Positions 50,332-60,000 of a stretch of DNA of 64,000 nt are shown piece by piece. Numbering within the stretch: the first letter of the stretch is position 1; the number at the start of each line of letters is the position of its first letter. Both the position numbers and the translations under genes were made by a program. Source of the DNA: Polymorphospora lycopeni (GTDB lineage: Bacteria; Actinomycetota; Actinomycetes; Mycobacteriales; Micromonosporaceae); NCBI RefSeq assembly GCF_042237075.1, contig NZ_JBCGDC010000014.1, positions 1-64,000 of the forward strand, read 5' to 3'. Under the pieces are notes generated by a model. The model ran no database searches. It had not been told where the DNA came from and worked only from the letters and a program-made list of their open reading frames with translations.

Positions 50332-53300
50332 TCAGAGCAGCGGCGGCTCCAGATCGGAGCTGAGCCGCTCGCCGGCCCGCACCACCTTCGTCGTCGGATG
50401 CTCGTGGCCGAGCAGCGCGCCGAACTTGGCCAGCACCGACTCACCGACCCGGCGCCCCTGCTCGACCTCCCCGACCGCACCCAGCGACAGGGCCAGGTTG
50501 GCCTCCGCGGTGAGCGTCTCCGGATGCCCCGGCCCGAACACGTCGGCCAGCCGGCGGTGCACGTCCTCGTCGATCTCCCGGGCTCGCGTCACGTCACCGA
50601 GGGAGAACAGGCTGTTGGCGAGATTGAGCCGGGCCGTCAGCGTGTACGGGTGGTTGTCGTTGAGCCGGGCACCGAACTCGTCGGCCACCTCCGCGGACAG
50701 CGCCCGGGCCCGCTCGTGGTCACCGAGCGCACGGGTGAACACGGCGATGTTGTTGGTGCAGATCAGGCTGAACGTGCGGTTGGCGGGAATGATCCGCTGG
50801 TATTCCGCCCGGGCCTCCTCGGCCCGGTCCAGCGCCGACCGCAGGTCACGGACCGCCCAGTCGTCACTGGCCAGGTTGAGCAGGCAGGTGACGGTGTCCG
50901 GGTGGTTGCGGCCGGGGCCGTGCAGGTAGTGCTGCAACGAGCTGTCGGTGAGCCGGCGGGCGGCCGCGTAGTCGCCGAGCTTGCGCAGTGTCACGGCCAG
51001 GCTCTTCGCCGTACGCAGCGTCTCGGTGTGGCTCTCGCCGAGCACCTCCTCGTAGGTCCGCAGGGTCCGTTCCAGGGTCCGCCGGGCGGCCGGGAAGTCA
51101 CCGATCTCCCGCAGGTCACGGCCGTAGTTGCCGGCGGAGAACAGGGTGTACGGGTGACGTTCGCCGAGCACCCGCCGCCGCTTCTCCAGGGTGTCCAGGT
51201 CGAGTGCGGCGGCCGCCTGGTAGTCGCCGACCAGGCGCAGCGACACGGCCAGGTTGTTGGCGACCATCAGGCTGTGCGGGTGCTCGTCGGACAGCGTCGA
51301 GCGCAACTGCCGCAGGGTGCGTTCGTCGAGTTCCCGGGCGCCGACGTAGTCGCCGGTCATCCGGTGGTCGGCGGCGAGGCTGCGGGCGGCCATCAGCGTG
51401 TACGGGTTGGTCTCGCCGACGGTGGCCTTGAACCGGTCATACACGTCGTGGTTCTCGTCGTGCGCGTCGCGGTCGTGCCCCTGGGCCCGCAGCACGTTGG
51501 CCCGGTGGAACCGCACCAGCAGGGTCAACCGGTCGTCGGCGCCGAAGACCTCCTCCCACCTGGCCCGGGCCCGCTCCGCGAGCAGCCGGCTGCCCGCGTA
51601 GTCGTTGCGCTTGTGCAGGTAGCGGACGACGTCGATGATGAGTTGCCGGACCTCGGTGGACCTGGACTCGACGGCCTTCGACGGCAGCAGGTGCGGCCAG
51701 AGTTCGGCGTAGCGGGACCAGTTGTCGGGGTTGTCGGGGTCCTTCGGGCTGGGCTGCGCGCCGGCCAGGATCTCGTGCACGTGGCGCCGGTTCTCGTCAC
51801 GCTTCTCCGGCGACAACTCCTCGCGGATCATCAACTGGATCAGCCGGTGCACCTGGATGCTGCTCTGCCCCGGACCGACCTGGGCCAGCGCGTACCGGTT
51901 GATCTCGCGGATCACCGGTCCCATCATCAGCGGGTCGGTCAGCGACGGGTCGTACTCGGTGAGCACCTGGAGACACCGGTCGCTGTAGATCAGCGACGTC
52001 GGGATCGGTTCGGCCGAGAAGAACGCGCACAGCTCCATCAGCCGGGCGGCGGCCGGCTGGCGCTCGCGCACCTTCTCCAGGGCGAGCTGCCACATCGCGG
52101 CGACGGTCTTGGAATAGCCGCCGGGCACCGGCGCGGACAGCACGCGGACGAGCTGGCGCTCGATCTGGCGGAGCAGTTCCGGCACCGGGATCAGCGTCTC
52201 GGCCAGCCAGGCCGCGGCCTGTTCCAGGGCCAGCGGAAGATCGCCCATCTTCTCCGCGACCAGTTCCGCGTCGTCGTCCGTGATCGACTCGACGTGCCGG
52301 CGCAGCAGCGCGATGCTCTCCTCGCGGTGGAAGACGCCGACCGACACCCCCTCCGCCCGGGTCGCCCACGCCGGGTCACGGGACGTCAGCAGCACGTGCC
52401 CCGGCCCGTGCGGGATCAGCCCGTCGACGCTGGCCGGGTCGTCGACATTGTCGTAGATGATCAGCCAGCGGGCGTACGGCCGGCCCTGCTGCAGCGCGGT
52501 CAGCACGGTGCGTACGGCCTCGTCGGCGTCGTTGCCGGCCGGCAGCCCGAGTTCCCGGCCCAGCTCGACGAGCCGGTCCCGCACGACGCTCTCCTGCTCC
52601 GCCGAGATCCACCAGACCACGTCGTAGTCGGCGGCGAACCGGTTGGCGTACTCGCGGGCGACCTGGGTCTTGCCGACGCCGGCCATGCCGTGCAACGCCT
52701 GCGGCAGGGTGCGGCTGGCCCTGGTCGCGAGCCGGTCCCGCAGGTCGTCGAGGATGCCGACCCGGCCGGTGAACGTGCTGTAGCGGGGCTGGATGTTGCG
52801 TACCCGGGGCTGCCCGGTCGGGAACCGGGGCCGCCGGCCGCCGGCCGACTCGGCGCGCGGGTCACCGTCCGGGGGCACGGCCTCCAGGCCCAGCGCGTCC
52901 AGCAGGAGTTCGCTGGCCTGCTGCTCGGTGCGGTCGGACAGGTCGACCTGGGTGCGGTCCAGGTAGGGCGCCGGCGGCCGGGTGGCGTCGAGCCGGGCCA
53001 CCACGACCGAACGGGGCACCGGCCCGGAGCCGGCCCCGACCAGCCGCTTCCACAGGTCGGTGGCGCCCGGCGCGGCCAGGAAGTCGCGGGAGAGCAGCAC
53101 CAGGGCGGCGCTGGTCGTACGCACCAGCCGCTCGGCCTCGGCCATCCGGCCGCCGCCCGGCCGGGCGTCGATCTCGTGCAGCACCGCCTGCATGCCCGCG
53201 TCGGCGAGTTCGGCGGCGATCCACTCGGCCCACAGCCGGTCCACCGCCGAGTAGGTGAGGAACACCTCGGAGATCTCCGACGGGCGCAGCCGCTGCCGCT

Positions 53301-54375
53301 CGAAGTCGGCCAGCCGCCGCAGCCGCTCCCGCTCCTCGATCGAGCCGTTGTGCTGCACCTCTCCGTTCGTCAGCACCGTGGTCAGCCGCTCGTACGCCCC
53401 GAGCAGCGAGTTGTCCTGGTAGGGCCGGTCACCGAAGGTGGAAAGGATCTCCTCGTACGCGTAGTACGCCCGGTAGGGGATCTCGACGTTGCCCCAGTAG
53501 CGGTCGGCCTGGGCCGCGTCGAGGTGGGCGAGCATCGGCCGGAACCGCAGCCGGGCGAAGTCCCGGCCGGCCTCGACCTTGCCCTGCTCGCCGTCCTCGA
53601 CCCGCATCGGCGCCGGCAGCATCCGCACCGGCCGGTCGCCCCGCTGGGTCTGGATCGAGTACGCCACCGCCGCCGCGCCCTCGATGCTCTGGGTGTTCAT
53701 CGTGAAACAGTTGACGACGGTGTCGGGCAGCAGCACCGTGCAGATGCCGGCGGCGTCGCTGAGGCCGGTGCGGCTGTCGATGAGCACGTAGTCGTAGTTG
53801 GCCTTCAGGTCGTCGCGCAGTGCCTGGAGGAAGACCCCGCCGTGCAGCCGCTCGAAGAAGCCGTTCCAGTCGAAGGTGGTCACCGCCCGCGAGTAGTGCC
53901 GGTCCTGGCGGCCGGCGGGGACGAAGTCGAGCATGCCGTCGTCGGGGAAGTGGTCCCACTCGATGGTCGACGCGTAGTCGAGGATCCGGGCGTGGTCCCG
54001 GTGCCAGCCCGGCTGGCTGGGGCCGTTGGGATCCAGGGTCGCCTCGGAGAACGACCGGATCATGTCGATGATGCCGGGCGAGGACCGCAGTTGCTTGTCG
54101 ACCAGGAACGGGTGCAGGTAGCGGTGCAGGCCCGGTGACTCCAGGTCCCAGTCGATGACCAGGACCCGCTTGCCGTTGCTGGCGAGGATCCACGCGACGT
54201 TCGCCACCGCCATCGTGCGACCGGTGCCACCCTTGTACGAGTAGAACGTGATGATCTCGCCGCCGGGCTCGGGACCGGCGGCGGGTTCCGCCCCGGTGGC
54301 CGGCGCGGGCTCGATTGCCGGTGCGGCCCCGGTGGCCGGGGTGGCCGTACTCGTGGGCGTCTGTCTGACCGTCAT
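50332..54375 (-). CDS. fxsT: FxSxx system STAND protein FxsT (ParA-TIR-NB-ARC-TPR)
   Basis: A 1347-residue protein from ATG at 54375 (AGGAGC upstream). In order: a Pro/Ala-rich leader; a ParA/MinD-like ATPase with Walker A KGGTGRT at 48-54 (to ~340); a TIR-like region (EVFLTYSAVDRLWAEWIAAE, ~368-500); an NB-ARC ATPase with P-loop GMAGVGKT (~560) and LLTSRDPAWA (to ~850); and tetratricopeptide repeats (~930-1340) with the pattern LGDYAAARRLTDSSLQHY. NB-ARC/TPR STAND proteins switch by ATP-driven oligomerisation after ligand binding, so the TPR part may sense the FxsA peptide or its target. Leftward, 44 bp after fxsC. Confidence 0.88.
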   Translation of the reverse strand: MTVRQTPTSTATPATGAAPAIEPAPATGAEPAAGPEPGGEIITFYSYKGGTGRTMAVANVAWILASNGKRVLVIDWDLESPGLHRYLHPFLVDKQLRSSPGIIDMIRSFSEATLDPNGPSQPGWHRDHARILDYASTIEWDHFPDDGMLDFVPAGRQDRHYSRAVTTFDWNGFFERLHGGVFLQALRDDLKANYDYVLIDSRTGLSDAAGICTVLLPDTVVNCFTMNTQSIEGAAAVAYSIQTQRGDRPVRMLPAPMRVEDGEQGKVEAGRDFARLRFRPMLAHLDAAQADRYWGNVEIPYRAYYAYEEILSTFGDRPYQDNSLLGAYERLTTVLTNGEVQHNGSIEERERLRRLADFERQRLRPSEISEVFLTYSAVDRLWAEWIAAELADAGMQAVLHEIDARPGGGRMAEAERLVRTTSAALVLLSRDFLAAPGATDLWKRLVGAGSGPVPRSVVVARLDATRPPAPYLDRTQVDLSDRTEQQASELLLDALGLEAVPPDGDPRAESAGGRRPRFPTGQPRVRNIQPRYSTFTGRVGILDDLRDRLATRASRTLPQALHGMAGVGKTQVAREYANRFAADYDVVWWISAEQESVVRDRLVELGRELGLPAGNDADEAVRTVLTALQQGRPYARWLIIYDNVDDPASVDGLIPHGPGHVLLTSRDPAWATRAEGVSVGVFHREESIALLRRHVESITDDDAELVAEKMGDLPLALEQAAAWLAETLIPVPELLRQIERQLVRVLSAPVPGGYSKTVAAMWQLALEKVRERQPAAARLMELCAFFSAEPIPTSLIYSDRCLQVLTEYDPSLTDPLMMGPVIREINRYALAQVGPGQSSIQVHRLIQLMIREELSPEKRDENRRHVHEILAGAQPSPKDPDNPDNWSRYAELWPHLLPSKAVESRSTEVRQLIIDVVRYLHKRNDYAGSRLLAERARARWEEVFGADDRLTLLVRFHRANVLRAQGHDRDAHDENHDVYDRFKATVGETNPYTLMAARSLAADHRMTGDYVGARELDERTLRQLRSTLSDEHPHSLMVANNLAVSLRLVGDYQAAAALDLDTLEKRRRVLGERHPYTLFSAGNYGRDLREIGDFPAARRTLERTLRTYEEVLGESHTETLRTAKSLAVTLRKLGDYAAARRLTDSSLQHYLHGPGRNHPDTVTCLLNLASDDWAVRDLRSALDRAEEARAEYQRIIPANRTFSLICTNNIAVFTRALGDHERARALSAEVADEFGARLNDNHPYTLTARLNLANSLFSLGDVTRAREIDEDVHRRLADVFGPGHPETLTAEANLALSLGAVGEVEQGRRVGESVLAKFGALLGHEHPTTKVVRAGERLSSDLEPPLL

Positions 54376-54419
54376 GGTCCGCTCCTGATCCGGTCGTGAC
54401 GTCGGGCGTCCGTACCCGG

Positions 54420-55643
54420 TTACGGGTTTTCGAGGAAGGGACGGTCGAACCGGATCTCCCCCTGCGGAATCCGGTAGATGTGCCCCCTGGTGATGACCCG
54501 GCTCCACGCTTCTTCGAGCACCTCTTCCAGGCACTGGCCGAAGCTTTCCGGGCTGGGAATGCCGAGCCGGAACATCTCCTGGTCGGGCCGGGTGACGTTT
54601 CGGGGCAGCAGACGTCTGCACTCCAGGTCGAGCTGCGCCCAGTGCGACTGGTTCTCGGCGATGGCCGGGTTCCAGGGCGCGAGCACGGCCGTGGTCGGGC
54701 CGCTGTTCTCGTCGTAGCGCTGCAGGGCCAGGCGCTGGTCCTGGAGCTGGCTGGACCAGGCGTCGAGGAGCAGCACCACGATCTGGTTGTTGCGCACCGC
54801 CGATTCCAGCCGGTCGGTGATGCCGTCGGTGGAGGCCACCTCGGCCCCGAAGTCACGCTGCATCGCCAGGCCGCTGGCCAGGTCGGAGACCGACGTCCGC
54901 GGATCGGGATGGTACGGCGCCCAGGAGTGGTCGTGGTTGCCGTAGGCGCCGAGTTCGGACCGGACCGGCGACATCTCCTCCCGGTTGCCGGCGGAGACCA
55001 CGAAGTGCACGTGCTTGACCGCCTGCCGGACCTCCACCGACTCACGTGGGGTCGGCGCCACCGCGACGGCGAACGCGTTGGGCACCAGGCGCAGGACCGG
55101 CTTCTCGACCGGGGGCGGCAGCGGATGGTCGTCGTGCAACGACACGATCGTGCGGGCCAGTTCGGCGATGAACTGGTATTTCCGGTCCCGGTAGCGGCCC
55201 TGCCGCATCAGGTCCCGCAATCCGATCGGACGGTCGTTCTGGTCGAGACCGATCTGCGGGTATTGCAGCCTGGCGGCGACCGGGTGCACCTCGGTGCCGG
55301 CCATCCACATGACCGGGATCAGCGACGGCGGGCGGCTGCCCTGCGCGGTCCGGTGCTGGTCGAGCCGGCCGTCGAAGACCGACCATTCCTGGCCGCAGTT
55401 GACGCTCTTGAAGTATCGCGGCGCCATCAGCGCGATGAAGGTGTGCGCCTGGGACAGTGCGGTCGCCAGCTCGTCGGGCCATTCGGTGCCCGGCTCGATC
55501 GTGCTGGTGTCGAAGAAGCCGACGCGTTCGTGGCGGCCCAGTCCGGCGTGGGCGCGTACCTCGGCGCTGAGAAGGTCGAAGAACTTCTTCTTCCACGGGT
55601 CGTCGTCGCCACGGGCGTAACTGAGAAAGAAATACTGTCCCAC
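54420..55643 (-). CDS. fxsC: TIR-like protein FxsC
   Basis: A 407-residue protein with a TIR-like domain at about 1-160 (GQYFFLSYARGDDDPWKKKF, VGFFDTSTIEPGTEWPDEL, HTFIALMAPRYFKSVNCGQE) and a second, TIR-like alpha/beta half (VKHVHFVVSAGNREEMSPVR, NNQIVVLLLDAWSSQLQDQR). The family is named for its constant place beside FxsA/FxsB. It could be an NAD-consuming effector or only an adaptor; the catalytic glutamate of TIR NADases is not obvious. GTG at 55643 is chosen because GGAGG lies five bases before it; GTG 55646 and ATG 55670 are alternatives. Confidence 0.85.
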   Translation of the reverse strand: MGQYFFLSYARGDDDPWKKKFFDLLSAEVRAHAGLGRHERVGFFDTSTIEPGTEWPDELATALSQAHTFIALMAPRYFKSVNCGQEWSVFDGRLDQHRTAQGSRPPSLIPVMWMAGTEVHPVAARLQYPQIGLDQNDRPIGLRDLMRQGRYRDRKYQFIAELARTIVSLHDDHPLPPPVEKPVLRLVPNAFAVAVAPTPRESVEVRQAVKHVHFVVSAGNREEMSPVRSELGAYGNHDHSWAPYHPDPRTSVSDLASGLAMQRDFGAEVASTDGITDRLESAVRNNQIVVLLLDAWSSQLQDQRLALQRYDENSGPTTAVLAPWNPAIAENQSHWAQLDLECRRLLPRNVTRPDQEMFRLGIPSPESFGQCLEEVLEEAWSRVITRGHIYRIPQGEIRFDRPFLENP

Positions 55644-55773
55644 CACGTCCTCCGACCCGCCGAAAGGCATTCAGACAGCCGGTAACACGCATGCTGTGCA
55701 GCGAGTATATCCACGCGCTTCCAGGCGGAATGGGTCCCGATCTTCCGGGATAGCCGATTGGGATAAATTGGAC

Positions 55774-55785
55774 CGACAATTGTCG
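55774..55785. promoter_or_regulatory. 12-bp palindrome CGACAATTGTCG
   Basis: A perfect palindrome four bases past the fxsB stop and about 130 bp upstream of the fxsC start, in the only sizeable gap of the leftward fxs genes (55644-55789). It shares the form CGA-N-AATT-N-TCG with the site at 47396-47407. Likely a control site for fxsC-fxsT transcription. Confidence 0.5.
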
Positions 55786-55789
55786 ATCA

Positions 55790-57007
55790 TCACTCGATGG
55801 AGGGAACCGCCGGCACCCGTTGCCGAAGATCTACCGACAGCCGTCGCCGTACGTGGTCGATCAACCGATAGAGATCGACACAGTAGACGGACGGGTTACG
55901 GAACCCAAAGCCGGCGCGATAGCGGTGCGGGAAACAGCCGCCGCCACAGGTGCGTACGACGTCGCACCGGCCACACTCGTCGGACAGGGCAGCCGCCCCC
56001 AACTGGCGGGCCACGACCGCGGGATGCCAGAGTGCCGCGTCGAACGCGTCGGTGTCGACGTTGCGGCCGGTCGCGGGCGCCCCCGGGTAAGCCGACTTGA
56101 GCGTGTCCACCTGCTCGACCGCCCCGTCGGTGTCGACGACCGCGGTCACGTACGGGCTCAGACCGACCGACTCCGACCGGCCCGGACCACCCAGCAGCAG
56201 GTGGATGATCTCCTCGAAGAGCCGGATCCCGGTCTCCCGCCGCGGCGCGCCGTACCACCGGTCGAAGACCGCGATCAGCCAGTCGGCGTACGGGGTGGCG
56301 CCGGTCGGCGGCCGGCCCGGCGGCGGATCCGACCAGTTGCCGTGCGGCAGCAGCAGGTCGATCGTCGGTGGCGCGAAGGACAGCAGCGCCTCGTACGTGC
56401 CGACCGGATCGTTGGCCAGGTCGACCGTACACAGCAGACCGGCGAACATCTCCCGGAAGTCAGCGCCGGTGAGCAGGTCGAGACCGGCCCGGACCTGCGC
56501 GTAACTGCCGCGCCCGTCGGCGAACCGGCGGTGCCGGTCGTTGCCGACCGCGTCACCGTCCAGGCTCACCCCGACCCGGTAGCCGTGCCGACGCAACGCC
56601 GACAGCATCGGCCGGTCGAGCAGGATGCCGTTGGTCTGCACGCTCAACGACAACGTGGTGCCCGCCGGCAACAGCGTCCGCAGGAGTTCGGCGGTGCGCT
56701 CCACCGCCCCGGTGCCGGCGAGCAACGGCTCCCCGCCGTGCAGCACCACGGCCACCTCGGCGAGGGCGTGGGTCCGGGCGTGCTCGGCGATCCGCTCGCA
56801 GACCCGGGAGTGCACCGCCGCCGACATGACCTTCGGCCGCGACCGCCAACTCTGGTCGGCCATCGTGTAGACGTAGCAGTAGTCGCAGGCCAGGTTGCAG
56901 CGGGCGTGCACCTTGACGACGAACTGCCGGAACGGCGCCGGCCGGAAGCCGGTCCGGCGCAGCGCCGCCAGATCGAGGTCTTCGGGCCACCGCGCCGGCC
57001 GGCTCAC
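55790..57007 (-). CDS. fxsB: FxsB family cyclophane-forming radical SAM/SPASM maturase
   Basis: A 405-residue radical SAM enzyme. The 4Fe-4S/SAM cysteines are at 37, 41 and 44 (RCNLACDYCYVY). The SAM-binding HGGEPLLAGTG and SVQTNGILLD follow, and a C-terminal SPASM cluster is seen in LSDECGRCDVVRTCGGGC with a late VYC. It installs the Phe-x-Ser cyclophane on FxsA. It lacks the fused HExxH module found in longer FxsB proteins. Its GTG start overlaps the dnaE stop (GTGA), so it is read through from the polymerase gene; fxsC follows 147 bp downstream. Confidence 0.9.
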   Translation of the reverse strand: MSRPARWPEDLDLAALRRTGFRPAPFRQFVVKVHARCNLACDYCYVYTMADQSWRSRPKVMSAAVHSRVCERIAEHARTHALAEVAVVLHGGEPLLAGTGAVERTAELLRTLLPAGTTLSLSVQTNGILLDRPMLSALRRHGYRVGVSLDGDAVGNDRHRRFADGRGSYAQVRAGLDLLTGADFREMFAGLLCTVDLANDPVGTYEALLSFAPPTIDLLLPHGNWSDPPPGRPPTGATPYADWLIAVFDRWYGAPRRETGIRLFEEIIHLLLGGPGRSESVGLSPYVTAVVDTDGAVEQVDTLKSAYPGAPATGRNVDTDAFDAALWHPAVVARQLGAAALSDECGRCDVVRTCGGGCFPHRYRAGFGFRNPSVYCVDLYRLIDHVRRRLSVDLRQRVPAVPSIE

Positions 57008-60000
57008 TCGATGCCGCCCGCCCCGAGCAACACCTTGATCTCGGAACGGAACGCGACGTCGTTGGCCACCTTGATCTCCGCGCCGAGAGCCAGGCGGAGG
57101 TCTGCGCCGGCACCGGCCGGCTTGCGCAGCCGCATCTGCACCGGTACGTCGCCGGGGTGGGCGAGCAGCACCCGCCTCAACTCCTGCGCGAACTCGGCGG
57201 TCACCTTGTCCATGGTGGTGACCAGCACGATCGGCGGCTCGCCGCCCTCGACCACACTGGACACGTCGAGGATCGCCATGTCCTGGCCGAACACGCTGAC
57301 CTCACCGTCGCGCCGGCTGACGTGCCCGGAGATCTTCACAACAGTGTCCTCGATCATGTACTGCCCGAGCACTTCGTAGGACTTGGGGAAGAACAGCACC
57401 TCGACGCTACCGCTGAGGTCCTCCAGGTGCACGATCGCCCAGGAGGCGCCCTGCTTGGTGATCTTCCGGGTGACGCCGGAGATCATGCCGGCGAGCACCA
57501 CCGGCTTGCGGTCCGGGGTGTCCTCGCCGAGGATCTCGCTGATCATCTGCTCGCTGTTGGCCTTGAGAATCCGCTCGGTGCCGGCCAGCGGGTGGTCGGA
57601 GACGTACAGGCCGAGCATGTCGCGCTCGAAGGCGAGCTTCTCCTTCTTGTGCCACTCCTGCCCGCTGAAGGTCAGGTCGAGACCGACGACCGACGACTCG
57701 CTCGGCGTCTCGGTCAGCCCGCCGAACAGGTCGAACTGGCCGGCGGCCTCCTGCCGCTTGAGGCCGACGACGGCGTCGATCGCCGTCTCGTGGTGGATCA
57801 CCAGATCACGCCGGGTGTGCCCCATCTCGTCGAAGCCGCCCGCCTTGATCAGCGATTCCACCGTCCGCTTGTTGCAGACGACCAGCTCGACCTTTGACAG
57901 GAAGTCGGAGAACGACGTGTACGCCCCCTTCTCCTGCCGGGACTTCACGATCGACGCCACCACGTTCGCGCCGACATTGCGTACGGCGCCGAGGCCGAAA
58001 CGGATGTCACGACCGACCGGGGTGAAGGCCAGGGCCGACTCGTTGACGTCCGGCGGCAGCACCTTGATCCCCATGCTGCGGCACTCGGCCAGGTAGAGCG
58101 CCATGGTGTCCTTCTTGTCGCCGACCGAGGTCAGCAGGCCCGCCATGTACTCGGCCGGATAGTTCGCCTTCAGGTATGCGGTCCAGTAGCTGATCAGGCC
58201 GTACGCGGCGGAGTGCGCCTTGTTGAAGGCGTAGCCGGCGAACGGCACCAGCACGTCCCAGACCGCCTGGCACGCCTCCTTGGAATAGTCGCGTTCCAGC
58301 ATGCCCTGCTGGAACGGCACGAACTCCTTGTCGAGGATCTCCTTCTTCTTCTTGCCCATCGCGCGGCGGAGCAGGTCGGCCTGGCCGAGCGTGTAGCCGG
58401 CCAGCTTCTGCGCGACACGCTGCACCTGCTCCTGGTAGACGATCAGACCGTAGGTGTCGGCCAGGATCTCCTTGAGCGGTTCGGCCAGCTCCGGGTGGAT
58501 CGGGGTGATCTCCTGCTGGCCGTTCTTGCGCAGCGCGTAGTTGATGTGCGAGTTGACGCCCATCGGGCCGGGGCGGTAAAGGGCGCCGACGGCGGAGATG
58601 TCCTCGAAGTTGTCCGGCTTCATCAGCCGCAGCAGGGACCGCATCGGCCCGCCGTCGAACTGGAAGACGCCGAGCGTGTCGCCCCGGCCGAGCAGGTCGA
58701 AGGTCGGCTTGTCGTCGAGCGGCAGCTTGAGCAGGTCGATCTTGAGCCCGGCGGTCGCCTCGATGTTCTTCAGCGCGTCGTCGATGATCGTCAGGTTGCG
58801 CAGGCCGAGGAAGTCCATCTTCAGCAGCCCGAGCGACTCGCAGGTCGGATAGTCGAACTGCGTGATGATGGTGCCGTCGGCGTCACGCTGGACCAGCGGC
58901 ACGTGGTCGATCAGCGGCTCGGCCGACATGATGACGCCGGCGGCGTGCACGCCGAGCTGGCGGACCAGTCCTTCGAGGCCCTTGGCGACCTCCATCACCT
59001 TGGCGACGTCAGCTTCGTTGGCGGTCAGCTCACGGACCGCGGCGGCCTCGGCGTACCGGGGGTGCTTCGGGTCGAAGATGCCGGACAGCGGGATGTCCTT
59101 GCCCAGCACCGCCGGCGGCATCGCCTTGGTGATCTTGTCGCCGAGGGCGTACGGGAACCCGAGCACCCGGCAGCCGTCCTTGATGGCGGCCTTCGCCTTG
59201 ATGGTGCCGAAGGTGGCGATCTGCGCGACCCGGTCCGACCCCCACTTCTCCGTGACGTAGCGGATCACGTCACCGCGCCCACGCTCGTCGAAGTCGATGT
59301 CGATGTCGGGCATCTGGACGCGTTCGGGGTTGAGGAACCGCTCGAAGATCAGGCCGTGCTGGAGCGGGTCCAGGTCGGTGATGCCGAGCGCGTACGCGAC
59401 GATGCTGCCCGCCGCCGAGCCACGCCCCGGTCCGACCGAGATGCCGTTGTTCTTCGCCCACATGATGAAGTCGGAGACCACGAGGAAGTAGGCCGGGAAG
59501 CCCATCTCGCAGATGACGTCCAGTTCGTACTCGGCCTGCTTGCGGCGGGCCTCGTCGTAGCCGTCCGGCCACCGGCGGTCCATGCCGGCCCAGACCTCCT
59601 TGCGGAACCAGGTCGACTCGGTCTCGCCCTCGGGGACCGGGAACTTCGGCATCAGGTTCCGGAACTTGAACATCCCGTCGGTCTCGACCCGGGAGGCGAT
59701 GAGCAGCGTGTTGCGGCAGCCCTCCTGCCACGCCTCGGACAGGTCGACGGCGTACATCTCCTCGGCGGACTTGATGTAGTAGCCGCCGCCGTCGAACCGG
59801 AACCGGTTGGGATCGGACAGGTTGCTGCCGGTCTGTACGCAGAGCAGGGCGTCGTGCGCCTCGACCTGGGAGGCGAAGGTGTAGTGCGAGTCGTTGGTGA
59901 CCACCGGGGGGATGCCGAGCCGGCGGCCGATCTCCAGGAGTCCGTCACGGACCCGCTTCTCGATCTCCAGACCGTGGTCCATGAGTTCGAGGAAGAAGTT

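Noticed and set aside
48922..54138. Very long open frame on the plus strand opposite fxsT and overlapping the hydroxylase gene
   Set aside because: It is a shadow produced by high GC. Composition is Arg/Pro/Gly-rich with no recognisable domain, while the minus strand encodes clear ParA, NB-ARC and TPR motifs.
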